Positions 31,418-39,642 of a stretch of 64,000 bases of DNA are shown here, piece after piece. Position 1 is the first letter of the stretch. Each line of letters opens with the position of its first letter. The stretch is taken from contig NZ_CP049867.1 in the NCBI RefSeq assembly GCF_011299595.1, forward strand, positions 620,001-684,000. Reading direction: 5' to 3'. Below the pieces are notes generated by a model. It ran no database searches, was not told where the DNA came from, and saw only the letters and a program-made list of their open reading frames with translations. The DNA is from Nocardioides sp. HDW12B (GTDB taxonomy: Bacteria; Actinomycetota; Actinomycetes; Propionibacteriales; Nocardioidaceae). The position numbers and the translations under genes were made by a program.

Positions 31418-32966
31418 GACCCGGGCCCGTCCGCCCGCCTTCACGCGGCCGGACGCGGGGGGTGACGACGAGACCTGGCGGGCCCTGCCCCAGTGGCGCT
31501 CAGTGCCCTCCCTGCGGCTGGGACCGGACCCCGACGAGGTGCGCGGCCACCGGGCAGGACCGTCGCCGTCGGGGCGGCACCCCGTGGTGTGCGGGCGCGA
31601 GCGGCTCGTCGTGGTGGTGGCGCACCCCGACGACGAGACGCTGGCCTGCGGCGGGCTGCTGGCCCGCGCCGCCGAGCACGACCTGCCCACCGTGGTGGTG
31701 GTCGCGACCGACGGCGAGGCCTCGCACCCCGACAGCCCCACCCTGGACCCCGAGACGCTGGCCGGTCGGCGCCGTGAGGAGCTGATCGAGGCGGTCGCGG
31801 TGCTCCACCCCGCGGCGCGGCTGATCCGGCTCGGGCTGCCCGACGGCCGGCTGCCCGGGCACGAGGACGCCATCGCCGACCGGCTGCGCGACGTCGTCGA
31901 CGCGGACACCCTGCTGGTCTCGACGTGGCGCCACGACGCCCACGGCGACCACGAGGCGGTGGCGCAGGCCGCGGCCGACGTCGCCATCGAGACCGGCGCG
32001 CGCCACCTCGAGGCACCGATCTGGCTCTGGTACTGGGGCGAGCCCTCCGACGTGCCGTGGCAGCAGTGCGCCGTGCTCCCGCTGACCCCCGGCGAGATCG
32101 CGGCGAAGGAGCAGGCGCTGGCGCGCTACCCCTCGCAGACGGCGCCGCTCTCGGACGCCCCCGGGGACGAGGCGGTGCTCGACGAGGCGATGCTGTCGTC
32201 CTTCCGTCGCTCCTACGAGACCTACATCGAGTCCGGGCTCCGGCTCTCCCCGCCGCCGCGGCCCGCGCCCGGGTCGGTGCCGGTGCAGTCCCACGCCCCG
32301 GACCGTGCGGACGAGCCGCACCGGTCGGACACCCCGCCCCGGGAGCGACGTCTGCCGGACGCGGCCGCTGTCTTCGAGGAGCTCCACCGCGGCGACGCCG
32401 ACCCGTGGCGGACCGCCTCGTCGTGGTACGAGGCCCGCCGACGTGCCCTGGCGCTGGCGCTGCTGCCGCGCGAGCGGGTCGCCTCGGTGCTCGAGGTCGG
32501 CTGCTCCGTCGGTGAGCTGACCGCCGCGCTCAGCGACCGCGCCGACCACGTGCTCGGCGTCGACGTCAGCGAGACCGCGCTGGCCGCGGCCGCCCGCCGC
32601 TGCGCGGGGCGCTCGGTGCACTTCGAGCGGCGCCGGGTGCCGGGGGAGTGGCCGGACGGCCGGTTCGACCTGGTGGTGCTGTCGGAGGTCGGCTACTTCC
32701 TCAGCGGCGCCGAGCTCGCCGAGACCCTCTGGCGCGCGTGCCGGTCGCTGACCGCGGACGGCGCCCTGCTGCTCGTGCACTGGCGCCACGAGGTCGCCGG
32801 CTGGCCCCTGGACGGCGCGGAGGTGCACGGGGCCGCGGGCCGCGTCGCGGCCGAGCACGACCTGACGCTGGCCACCCGGGTGGTCGACGACGACGTGCTG
32901 CTCGACCTCTACCGACCTCGCAGGCGGCGCACGCTGGCCGAGGAGGAGCGCACCGGGCGCGGCTGA
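31404..32966 (+). CDS. Bifunctional PIG-L deacetylase / NodS-like SAM methyltransferase
   Basis: A 520-aa fusion. The first half (about 65-270) is a PIG-L/LmbE zinc deacetylase: AHPDDETLACGG near 72 gives the metal His-Asp-Asp, and HDAHGDHEAV near 176 the later His. The second half (about 330-505) is a class I methyltransferase with VLEVGCSVGEL motif I near 362, GVDVSETALAAA and DLVVLSEVGYFL, of the NodS type that N-methylates deacetylated amino sugars. A Pro/Arg/Ser linker joins them. Inference: an N-acetyl sugar is deacetylated then N-methylated. GTG at 31404 lies inside the previous gene. Confidence 0.88.
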   Translation: MPSDETRARPPAFTRPDAGGDDETWRALPQWRSVPSLRLGPDPDEVRGHRAGPSPSGRHPVVCGRERLVVVVAHPDDETLACGGLLARAAEHDLPTVVVVATDGEASHPDSPTLDPETLAGRRREELIEAVAVLHPAARLIRLGLPDGRLPGHEDAIADRLRDVVDADTLLVSTWRHDAHGDHEAVAQAAADVAIETGARHLEAPIWLWYWGEPSDVPWQQCAVLPLTPGEIAAKEQALARYPSQTAPLSDAPGDEAVLDEAMLSSFRRSYETYIESGLRLSPPPRPAPGSVPVQSHAPDRADEPHRSDTPPRERRLPDAAAVFEELHRGDADPWRTASSWYEARRRALALALLPRERVASVLEVGCSVGELTAALSDRADHVLGVDVSETALAAAARRCAGRSVHFERRRVPGEWPDGRFDLVVLSEVGYFLSGAELAETLWRACRSLTADGALLLVHWRHEVAGWPLDGAEVHGAAGRVAAEHDLTLATRVVDDDVLLDLYRPRRRRTLAEEERTGRG

Positions 32967-33035
32967 GGCGGCCGGACCCGTCCGGTCCGGGGGTCACGCT
33001 GTGGTCGAGCGACGGCGGCGGGGACGACCGCGGGG

Positions 33036-33041
33036 TAGATT
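33036..33041 (+). promoter_or_regulatory. -10 box for the response-regulator gene
   Basis: TAGATT, exactly 6 nt before the GTG at 33048, predicting a leaderless transcript. Confidence 0.6.
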
Positions 33042-33047
33042 GAGCCG

Positions 33048-33791
33048 GTGAGCACGAGTGAGATCTCGCGGGTCCCGGGCTCGTCCGGGGAGGGTGGGCG
33101 CGACACCGGATCAGCGGTCCGGCCGGTCAGCGTCGCCCTCGTCAACGACCACGAGCTCGTCGTGCGCGGGCTCCAGCGGATGCTCGAGGAGTTCGAGGAC
33201 CGGATCCGCGTCGTCGAGCTCGACGTGAACGTCGACGTCGCGCAGCCCGTCGACGTGGCGCTCTACGACACCTTCTCGGTCCCGCAGGTCACCTCGAGCG
33301 ACATCGACGACATCATCGGTCAGTCGCGCGTGGCCAGCGTGGCTGTCTACAGCTGGAACATGCATGAGGAGCTGGTCCGCGAGGCCCTCGACAAGGGCGT
33401 GCGCGGCTACCTGTCGAAGTCGCTGCAGGGCCACCAGCTGGTCGACGCCCTCGAGCGCGTCGCCGCCGGCGACGAGGTGGTCCTGCCCGCCGCCGACATC
33501 GGCAAGGAGATCGAGGCCGTCGGTGGTGACTGGCCCGGCCGGCAGCACGGCCTCTCGGCCCGGCAGGCCGAGATCGTCTCGCTCATCACCCAGGGGCTCA
33601 GCAACAGCGCGATCGCCGAGCGCACCTACCTGTCGCCGAACACCGTGAAGAGCTACATCCGCGAGGCCTACCGCCACATGGGGGTCACCAGCCGCACCCA
33701 GGCCGTGCTGTGGGGCATCGAGCACGGCATGGTCCCGGCGCGGACGCGTGTCATCACCGACCGACCGCCGTCGCGACGCCCCGAGTCCTGA
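33048..33791 (+). CDS. Orphan LuxR/NarL-type response regulator
   Basis: A 247-aa protein with an N-terminal extension of 25 residues, a receiver-like domain (about 27-145) and a GerE/LuxR HTH at about 165-225 (LSARQAEIVSLITQGLSNSAIAERTYLS in part as QGLSNSAIAERTYLSPNT). The receiver keeps the acidic pocket NDHE, an Asp after beta-3 in DVALYDTFSV and the Lys in GYLSKSLQ, so it might be phosphorylated. No histidine kinase adjoins it; that makes it an orphan. It is expressed from its own leaderless promoter. Target genes unknown; the adjacent ABC exporter is convergent. Confidence 0.85.
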   Translation: MSTSEISRVPGSSGEGGRDTGSAVRPVSVALVNDHELVVRGLQRMLEEFEDRIRVVELDVNVDVAQPVDVALYDTFSVPQVTSSDIDDIIGQSRVASVAVYSWNMHEELVREALDKGVRGYLSKSLQGHQLVDALERVAAGDEVVLPAADIGKEIEAVGGDWPGRQHGLSARQAEIVSLITQGLSNSAIAERTYLSPNTVKSYIREAYRHMGVTSRTQAVLWGIEHGMVPARTRVITDRPPSRRPES

Positions 33792-33792
33792 G

Positions 33793-33818
33793 CCCGGGTC
33801 CTGTGCCGCCCGACCCGG
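33793..33818. terminator. Short hairpin between convergent genes
   Basis: CCGGGTC (33794-33800) pairs with GACCCGG (33812-33818) just after the regulator stop. Weak, with no U-run. Confidence 0.4.
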
Positions 33819-33827
33819 ATCCGCGCG

Positions 33828-35669
33828 TCAGGCCTGCCAGGACTCCCAGAGCCGTGCGTAGGAGCCACCGCGCGCGACGAGCTCGTCGTGGGAGCCGAGC
33901 TCGCTGACCACGCCGTCCTCGACGACCGCCACCCGGTCGGCGTCGTGGGCCGAGAACAGCCGGTGCGCGATCGCGACGACCGTGCGGCCCTCCAGCACCG
34001 CCGCCAGCGAGCGCTCCAGGTGCCGCGCGGCGCGGGGGTCGATCAGCGAGGTGGCCTCGTCGAGCACCAGCGTGTGGGGGTCGGCGAGCACCAGCCGGGC
34101 CAGCGCCACCTGCTGGGCCTGGGCCGGGCCCAGGGCGAGGCCGCCGGAGCCCACGACGGTGTCGAGCCCGTCGGGCAGCGCGCGCACCCAGCCGTCCGCG
34201 TCGACCGCCTCCAGGGCGGCGTGGAGCTCGGCGTCCTCGACGGGCGCCCCGGCGGGACGGTCGAGGGCCAGGGCGAGGTTCTCGCGCACGGTGCCGACGA
34301 AGACGTGGTGCTCCTGGGTGACCAGCGCGACCCGGCCCCGCAGCTGCGCCAGCGGCAGCTCGGTCAGTCCGACCCCGCCCACCTCGACGGTGCCGGTGCG
34401 GGGCGGGTGGATGCCGGCCAGGAGACGGCCGAGCGTGGACTTGCCCGCCCCGGAGGGCCCGACCATCGCGAGCCGCTCCCCGACGGCCAGGGTCAGGTCG
34501 ACGCCGTGCAGGACGTCGCGGCCCTCGAGGTAGGCGAAGCGCACGTCGCGGGCGACCAGCGCGTCGCCGTCGGGGACCCGGTCGGTGGTGACCCGGTCGT
34601 CGGGCACCTCGGCGACACCGAGCAGACGTGCCAACGACGCCGCCCCGACCTGGAGCTCGTCGAGGATGGCGACGAGCCGGTCCACGGGGTCGATGAGCAT
34701 CTGGACGTAGAGGGTCGCGGCCGTCACCTCGCCGAGCGACACCTCGCCCCGGCTGTAGAGCCACCCGCCGAGCAGCAGCGTGGCCACGCTCGGCAGGAGG
34801 TAGGAGGTGACCTCGACGCTGGGGAAGAAGCGCGTGCGCAGCATGAGCGTGTAGCGCTCGGCCGCGTAGGACTCGGCGATGTCGTCGTCGATCCGCGCGA
34901 TGCGCGCCTCGGCCAGGCCCAGCGCCTCGACGGTGCGGGCGCCCTCGACGGTCTCGGTCAGGGTGGCGTTCATGCGTGAGTAGCTGGCGTTCTCCCGCAG
35001 GTAGCCCGCGCCGGCCCGGCGGAGGTACCACCGGGCGCCGATCACGACCCCGGGCACGCCGACCAGCAGCGGGCCGGCCACCCAGACGCCGACGAACAGC
35101 GCCGCCACCACGGTCAGCAGCGCGGTGATGAGCGCGATGAGCCACTCCGGCAGCGCCCAGCGCACCGACCAGCCCAGCTGGTCGATGTCGCGGGAGGTCC
35201 GGGTCAGCAGGTCCCCGGAGCCGGCGGACTCCACGGTGCCGATCGGCAGCGCCAGGGTGTCGCGGACGAAGTCCTCGCGCAGCTCGGCCAGCACCTGCTC
35301 GCCGAAGACGAACGAGCGGAACCGGGCGGCCCGGGTCAGCAGCGTCTGGGCCACGAGCGCGGCGGCGATCACCAGGGTGAGCCGGTCCACGGTGCCGACG
35401 CCGCCGCCGGACTGGACCTCCTCGACGATCGCGCCCAGCAGCCGCGGGGCCACCAGGCCGGCCAGCGCCGCCGCGGCGTGCAGCGCCAGCATCGTGACCA
35501 GCAGCCGGCGGTGGCGGCGCGCGAGGCGGACCAGGTAGGCGCGCAGCGTCGCGCGCCCCGCGACGGGCAGGGTCCGGCCCGGCAGGGTGTCGTCGGTGCC
35601 CGGGTCGGTCGGGTCGGTCGGGTCGGTCGAGTCGGTCACGTCGCTCGGGTCGGTGTCGAGGGTGCTCAC
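33828..35669 (-). CDS. ABC exporter subunit, catalytic Walker sites with altered signature
   Basis: A 613-aa half-transporter. The N-terminus has a Thr/Asp/Pro repeat (DPTDPTDPG), then six membrane helices, then the nucleotide domain. Walker A GPSGAGKST (about 403), Walker B and catalytic Glu LVLDEATS and the His of VVAIAHRL are intact, but the signature is LGPAQAQQ instead of LSGGQ. The Walker parts must therefore pair with the signature of its partner. It overlaps the upstream subunit by 4 bp. The substrate is not evident; such pairs export lipids, drugs or peptides. Confidence 0.93.
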   Translation of the reverse strand: MSTLDTDPSDVTDSTDPTDPTDPGTDDTLPGRTLPVAGRATLRAYLVRLARRHRRLLVTMLALHAAAALAGLVAPRLLGAIVEEVQSGGGVGTVDRLTLVIAAALVAQTLLTRAARFRSFVFGEQVLAELREDFVRDTLALPIGTVESAGSGDLLTRTSRDIDQLGWSVRWALPEWLIALITALLTVVAALFVGVWVAGPLLVGVPGVVIGARWYLRRAGAGYLRENASYSRMNATLTETVEGARTVEALGLAEARIARIDDDIAESYAAERYTLMLRTRFFPSVEVTSYLLPSVATLLLGGWLYSRGEVSLGEVTAATLYVQMLIDPVDRLVAILDELQVGAASLARLLGVAEVPDDRVTTDRVPDGDALVARDVRFAYLEGRDVLHGVDLTLAVGERLAMVGPSGAGKSTLGRLLAGIHPPRTGTVEVGGVGLTELPLAQLRGRVALVTQEHHVFVGTVRENLALALDRPAGAPVEDAELHAALEAVDADGWVRALPDGLDTVVGSGGLALGPAQAQQVALARLVLADPHTLVLDEATSLIDPRAARHLERSLAAVLEGRTVVAIAHRLFSAHDADRVAVVEDGVVSELGSHDELVARGGSYARLWESWQA

Positions 35670-37381
35670 GCGTGCACCTCCTCCTCGCGCGTCACCACGG
35701 CCCGGTAGCGGGGCACCCGGGCGAGCAGGTCACGGTGCCGGCCGGTCGCGACGACGCGTCCGTCCACCAGCAGGGCGACCTCGTCGGCGCGGTCGAGCAG
35801 CAGCGGCGAGGTCGAGGTGACCACCGTGGTGCGCCCGCGGCGCACGTCGGCCAGCCGCTCGGCGATGCGCGCCTCGGTGTGGGCGTCGACGGCCGAGGTC
35901 GGCTCGACCAGCAGCAGCACCTCCGGGTCGGCCAGCAGGGCGCGGACCAGCACGAGCCGCTGCCGCTGGCCGCCCGAGAACGAGCGACCACGCTCGGCGA
36001 CCCAGGACCTCAGCCCGGCGGGCAGCCCGTCGACCACGTCCTCGGCGGAGGCGGCGTGGAGGGTCCGTGCGACGGTGTCGTCGTCGAGCCCGGCCCCGCG
36101 CACGTCGAGCTGCTCGCCCAGCGGCCCGGAGAACAGCGCGCTGGCGGAGTCACTGACCACGATGCGTCGGCGTACGTCGTCGAGGGCGACCTCGTCGAGG
36201 GGCACGTCGCCCCACCGGACGTCGCCGTCGGTGAAGCGGCCGAGCCGGTCGAGGACCTCCGCGGTCTCCTCGGGATGCTCGGAGACCAGGGCGGTCAGCA
36301 AGCCCACGCGCGCCCGGACGCCGCTGGTGAGGTCGACGAGGTCGGCGGGCTCCGCGGGAGCCGGCACCGGCCGGCCGGCCGTGGGCAGGTCGGGCTCGAG
36401 GGCCAGGACGGTGCAGATGCGGCGGGCGGCCACCGCGGCGCGGATCCACTTGTTCATGGCCTCGGTCGCGGTGCGCAGCGGGATCATGAGGAAGGCGGCG
36501 TAGCCGTAGAACGCCACCAGCTCGCCGACGGTGATGGCCCCGTCGACCGCGAGGCGCGCGCCCAGCCAGACCACGAGCACGACGAAGGTGCCGGGCAGCG
36601 CGACCTGGGCCGCGTCGAGCACCGACTGGAGCCGGCCGACCTCGACGCCCGCGCGCCGGACCTGCTGGGACTCGCGGACGTAGCGCTCGTGGAAGACCCG
36701 CTCGCCGCCGATCCCGCGCAGCACCCGCAGCCCGGACACGATGTCGGTGGCGAGGTTGGACAGGTCGCCCATCATCGAGCGCTGCGCCAGGTTGCGACGC
36801 TGCAGCGGCCCGAGCAGCGGGCCGAGGGCCAGCAGCATCAGCGGCACGCCCAGCAGCACGACCAGCCCGAGCACGACCGAGGTCTGCAGCAGCAGGACCG
36901 CCACCACGACGAAGGACACGACGGCGCCGGCGGCGCGGGCCGAGACGTCCATGGCGTTGCCGATGTGGGACAGGTCGTTGGTGCCGATGGCGACGACCTC
37001 ACCGGTCGCCACGCGCTTGGGCAGGGTGGCGCCCAGCCGGGTCGCCTGCCGGGTGACGAGCTGCACCACCCGGTACGCCGCTGTCAGCCAGTTGGTGACC
37101 GCGAAGCGGTGCCGCATGATGCCGGCCGCGGCCTGCACGACGCCGATCCCCAGCATGAGTCCGGTCCACCGCAGCAGCGCGCCGGTGTCCTGGGCGGTGA
37201 CGCCCTGGTCGATCGCGCGGCCGACGACGGCCGGCATCACCGCCTGGCAGAGCATCCAGGTGATGCCGAGCAGCATCCCGACCACGATCGTGCGCCACTG
37301 ACCCCGCACCAGCCACCACAGGAAGCGCGCCGGGGACCGGTGGTCCGCGGTGCCGGGGTGGTCGAGAGGGAGGTGGCGCAC
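35666..37381 (-). CDS. ABC exporter subunit with degenerate ATP site
   Basis: A 571-aa half-transporter: six membrane helices (residues about 25-330), then a nucleotide domain that has lost its own ATP-binding parts. No Walker A is seen; the stretch runs RARVGLLTALVSEHPEE. Walker B reads LLLVEPTSA with Val for Asp, and the H-loop is VVTSTSP with no His. The signature FSGGQRQRL is canonical. It can thus only complement the Walker A/B of the 33828-35669 subunit. GTG at 37381 is 6 nt after a TAGCCT box. A TA for pseudogene is unlikely because the losses are confined to one site. Confidence 0.93.
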   Translation of the reverse strand: MRHLPLDHPGTADHRSPARFLWWLVRGQWRTIVVGMLLGITWMLCQAVMPAVVGRAIDQGVTAQDTGALLRWTGLMLGIGVVQAAAGIMRHRFAVTNWLTAAYRVVQLVTRQATRLGATLPKRVATGEVVAIGTNDLSHIGNAMDVSARAAGAVVSFVVVAVLLLQTSVVLGLVVLLGVPLMLLALGPLLGPLQRRNLAQRSMMGDLSNLATDIVSGLRVLRGIGGERVFHERYVRESQQVRRAGVEVGRLQSVLDAAQVALPGTFVVLVVWLGARLAVDGAITVGELVAFYGYAAFLMIPLRTATEAMNKWIRAAVAARRICTVLALEPDLPTAGRPVPAPAEPADLVDLTSGVRARVGLLTALVSEHPEETAEVLDRLGRFTDGDVRWGDVPLDEVALDDVRRRIVVSDSASALFSGPLGEQLDVRGAGLDDDTVARTLHAASAEDVVDGLPAGLRSWVAERGRSFSGGQRQRLVLVRALLADPEVLLLVEPTSAVDAHTEARIAERLADVRRGRTTVVTSTSPLLLDRADEVALLVDGRVVATGRHRDLLARVPRYRAVVTREEEVHA

Positions 37382-37387
37382 CGAGCC

Positions 37388-37393
37388 AGGCTA
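37388..37393 (-). promoter_or_regulatory. -10 box for the ABC exporter operon
   Basis: TAGCCT on the minus strand, exactly 6 nt before the GTG at 37381. Confidence 0.55.
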
Positions 37394-37445
37394 GGTTCCC
37401 GGTGGTGGCCGCCGCACCCGGGTTTCTCCCGCCGGGCGCGTGCCG

Positions 37446-37847
37446 TCAGGCGGGGACGGCCGCCCGCTCCTCGTCGCTGCGCAGGATGCAGAACTCGTTG
37501 CCCTCCGGGTCGGCCAGCACGACCCAGCCGGTGCCGGGGCCGTACTTCCCACGCAGGTCGGCCACCTCGGCGGCGCCCAGCCCTCGCAGCCGCTCGAGCT
37601 CCTCGTCGCGGGTGCCGGCGCGGGGCACGAGGTCGAGGTGGATCCGGTTCTTCACCGACTTGGTCTCCGGCACCTCGAGGAACAGCAGCCGGTGCCCGGA
37701 GACCGGGTCGAGGACCATGCACTCCTCGTGGCCGGGGAGGTTCGGGTCGCCGTCGACGTCGACGTAGCCGAGCACCTGCTTCCACCACTCGGAGAGCTCG
37801 TAGGCGTTGCGGCAGTCGACGGAGGTGTGCGAGACGAGGGAGGTCAT
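37446..37847 (-). CDS. VOC-superfamily (glyoxalase-like) protein
   Basis: A 133-aa single-domain protein with paired beta-alpha-beta-beta-beta units. VSHTSVDCRNAYELSEWWKQVLGY opens the first unit (in part SEWWKQVLGY), RIHLDLVP the second, and WVVLADPEGNEFCIL closes it, as in glyoxalase/bleomycin-resistance/dioxygenase folds. His7, His70 and Glu at the end are candidate metal ligands. No catalytic role can be assigned. It stands alone upstream of a membrane-protein gene on the same strand. Confidence 0.87.
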   Translation of the reverse strand: MTSLVSHTSVDCRNAYELSEWWKQVLGYVDVDGDPNLPGHEECMVLDPVSGHRLLFLEVPETKSVKNRIHLDLVPRAGTRDEELERLRGLGAAEVADLRGKYGPGTGWVVLADPEGNEFCILRSDEERAAVPA

Positions 37848-37895
37848 CGCTGCACTCTCGTCGCGCCGCCGCCGCGTCTCAACCGGATTCCGGCG

Positions 37896-38273
37896 TCAGC
37901 CGCGCCGGGCTGACGAGGCGAGCGAGGCGACCAGCCCGATGGCGCCCACCACCACGAGGGTGAGGGGGAAGAGCCACGAGCTGTCGCCGGCGTCCACGAC
38001 ACCGGCCTGCCGCAGCGCCCAGGAGGCGGCGACGCCGAGGAAGACGAGCCCGGCGACGAGATAGGAGATCGACAGGGGGTGGCGTCCGCTGCGCTCCTCG
38101 ACCTGCGGGTCGGGAGACAGGTCGCGGGGGACCGGGTCGGGGGACACCGGGTCCCCGAACCTCGGTGCCTCGGGGGCCGGGCCGTCGACGGACAGCGGAC
38201 GGGTGTCGCCGGTGTCGTGGGGGTCGTGGTGGTCGTGGGTTCCGCGGGGGTCGCGGGTGGGGTCGGTGGTCAT
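37896..38273 (-). CDS. Small two-helix membrane protein
   Basis: A 125-aa protein. About 65 N-terminal residues are hydrophilic, rich in Asp, Pro and His (DHHDPHDTGD), followed by two hydrophobic helices ISYLVAGLVFLGVAASW and FPLTLVVVGAIGLVASL. No known domain. ATG at 38273 overlaps the stop of the PspC gene by 4 bp (ATGA), so it is the second gene of that operon and may work with it at the membrane. Confidence 0.8.
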   Translation of the reverse strand: MTTDPTRDPRGTHDHHDPHDTGDTRPLSVDGPAPEAPRFGDPVSPDPVPRDLSPDPQVEERSGRHPLSISYLVAGLVFLGVAASWALRQAGVVDAGDSSWLFPLTLVVVGAIGLVASLASSARRG

Positions 38274-39499
38274 GGCTGCCTCAGCTCGATGTGTCCGAAG
38301 TCCAGGTCGGCGTCGATGGTGATCGTGGGGTCGTCGGCGTCGCCGAAGCGTCGGTCGAGGCCGAAGCCCCAGCCGCCGCGGGTGCCGTCGGGCCAGTCGA
38401 CGGCGCCGCCGTAGGCGACGTCCGCGTCCAGCTCGACCGTGAGTCCCTCGGGCACCGTCACCAGGATCTCGCCGGCGTTGGCCGAGAGGTCCAGCCTCCG
38501 CCCGTCGAGGGCGCCGAGGTCGTCGACGTCGGTCAGGTCGACGGCGATACGGCCCGCCGGGACGGTGTAGGCGCTGTCGAGCTCCTCGGCCGAGGTCGGG
38601 GCGACGGTGAGGTCACGGTCGCCGTCGAAGCGGGGCTGCGTCACCGAGACGGCCGCCAGCGCGAGGCACGACGCGATCCCGAGGAGGACGAGCCCGCCGG
38701 GTCGGCCGTAGACCGAGCCGAGGACCAGCATGAGGCCGACGACCGTGAGCGCCAGGGCGGGGTAGGCGCCGTCGACGACGGTCACCCCGCTGGCCTCGAC
38801 GAGACCCAGCACGCCCAGCGCCAGGGCGCCGAGGGCGAGGGTGGCACCGAACAGCAGCGGACCGCGGCGTCGGCGGCGGGGGGCACGCGGGGCCGCCGGC
38901 GCCGGGGTGTACGTCGCCCCGCTCCAGCCGGGTGCGCCCGTCCCCGACCCGGCGGTGGAGGGAGTCGCGGTGTCGGGGCCGCTGCGGCGTTCCTCCCGGC
39001 GGTCGCGGGCCATCAGCCACACGAGCGTGACGACGGCGATCACCACGAGGGGCGGCCAGGAGATGGAGCCGCCGTCGAAGGTGTCGCCGAGCGCGAGGAT
39101 CACGCCCAGCACGAGGACGGAGATGACGATGACGTTGCGGGTCGCGTCCCTCACCGAGAGGGCCGAGCGTCCGGTGGTGTCGTCAGGGACGACGAGCCAC
39201 AGCACGGCGTACACGAGGAGGCCGGCGCCGCCGAAGAAGATGGAGACGACGAAGAGCACCCGCACGATCGTGGGGTCCACGTCGAGGTGCCGGGCCACGC
39301 CGCCGGCGACGCCGGCCACCTTCTTGTCATCGTGACTACGACGCAGCAGGCGGTAGTCGCTGAGGTGCTCGCTGCGCCAGTGGCCGTTGTCGTGCCACCC
39401 GGGCGCCGGGCCGCCCGAGGAGGAGGGCGGCGGAGGAGGGGGTCCGGCGGGGGGCGGAGGAGGCGGCGGGGGCGGCGCCTGCTGGTCGGTGTCGTTCAT
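38270..39499 (-). CDS. PspC-domain membrane protein
   Basis: A 409-aa protein. A Pro-rich N-terminus (APPPPPPPPPAGPPPPPP, in part) precedes a PspC domain at about 50-110 (RRSHDDKKVAGVAGGVARHLDVDPTIVRVLF in part as VAGVAGGVARHL). Several membrane helices follow, and the C-terminal 120 residues form a beta-rich LiaF-like tail (AGEILVTVPEGLTVELDADV in part as ILVTVPEGLTVEL). It is divergent from a PspC-containing histidine kinase, so it probably senses or modulates envelope stress in that system. ATG at 39499; an upstream in-frame start would lengthen it without support. Confidence 0.85.
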   Translation of the reverse strand: MNDTDQQAPPPPPPPPPAGPPPPPPSSSGGPAPGWHDNGHWRSEHLSDYRLLRRSHDDKKVAGVAGGVARHLDVDPTIVRVLFVVSIFFGGAGLLVYAVLWLVVPDDTTGRSALSVRDATRNVIVISVLVLGVILALGDTFDGGSISWPPLVVIAVVTLVWLMARDRREERRSGPDTATPSTAGSGTGAPGWSGATYTPAPAAPRAPRRRRRGPLLFGATLALGALALGVLGLVEASGVTVVDGAYPALALTVVGLMLVLGSVYGRPGGLVLLGIASCLALAAVSVTQPRFDGDRDLTVAPTSAEELDSAYTVPAGRIAVDLTDVDDLGALDGRRLDLSANAGEILVTVPEGLTVELDADVAYGGAVDWPDGTRGGWGFGLDRRFGDADDPTITIDADLDFGHIELRQP

Positions 39500-39642
39500 G
39501 GCTCCAGCGTGGCCGCCCGCGCCGTCCGCCACCATCGGGGACCACCCTGATCCTTTCCGCGGGCTCTCGGGGTCGGACCAGGGTCGGCTCCGGGGTTCCA
39601 CGCATGGGCGTGGACCTCCGGCTGTGTGACGATTCAAGGACC

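Noticed and set aside
35666-37381. ABC subunit as a decayed pseudogene
   Set aside because: Frame, membrane helices and SGGQ signature are intact, and the losses match complementary loss in the partner subunit.
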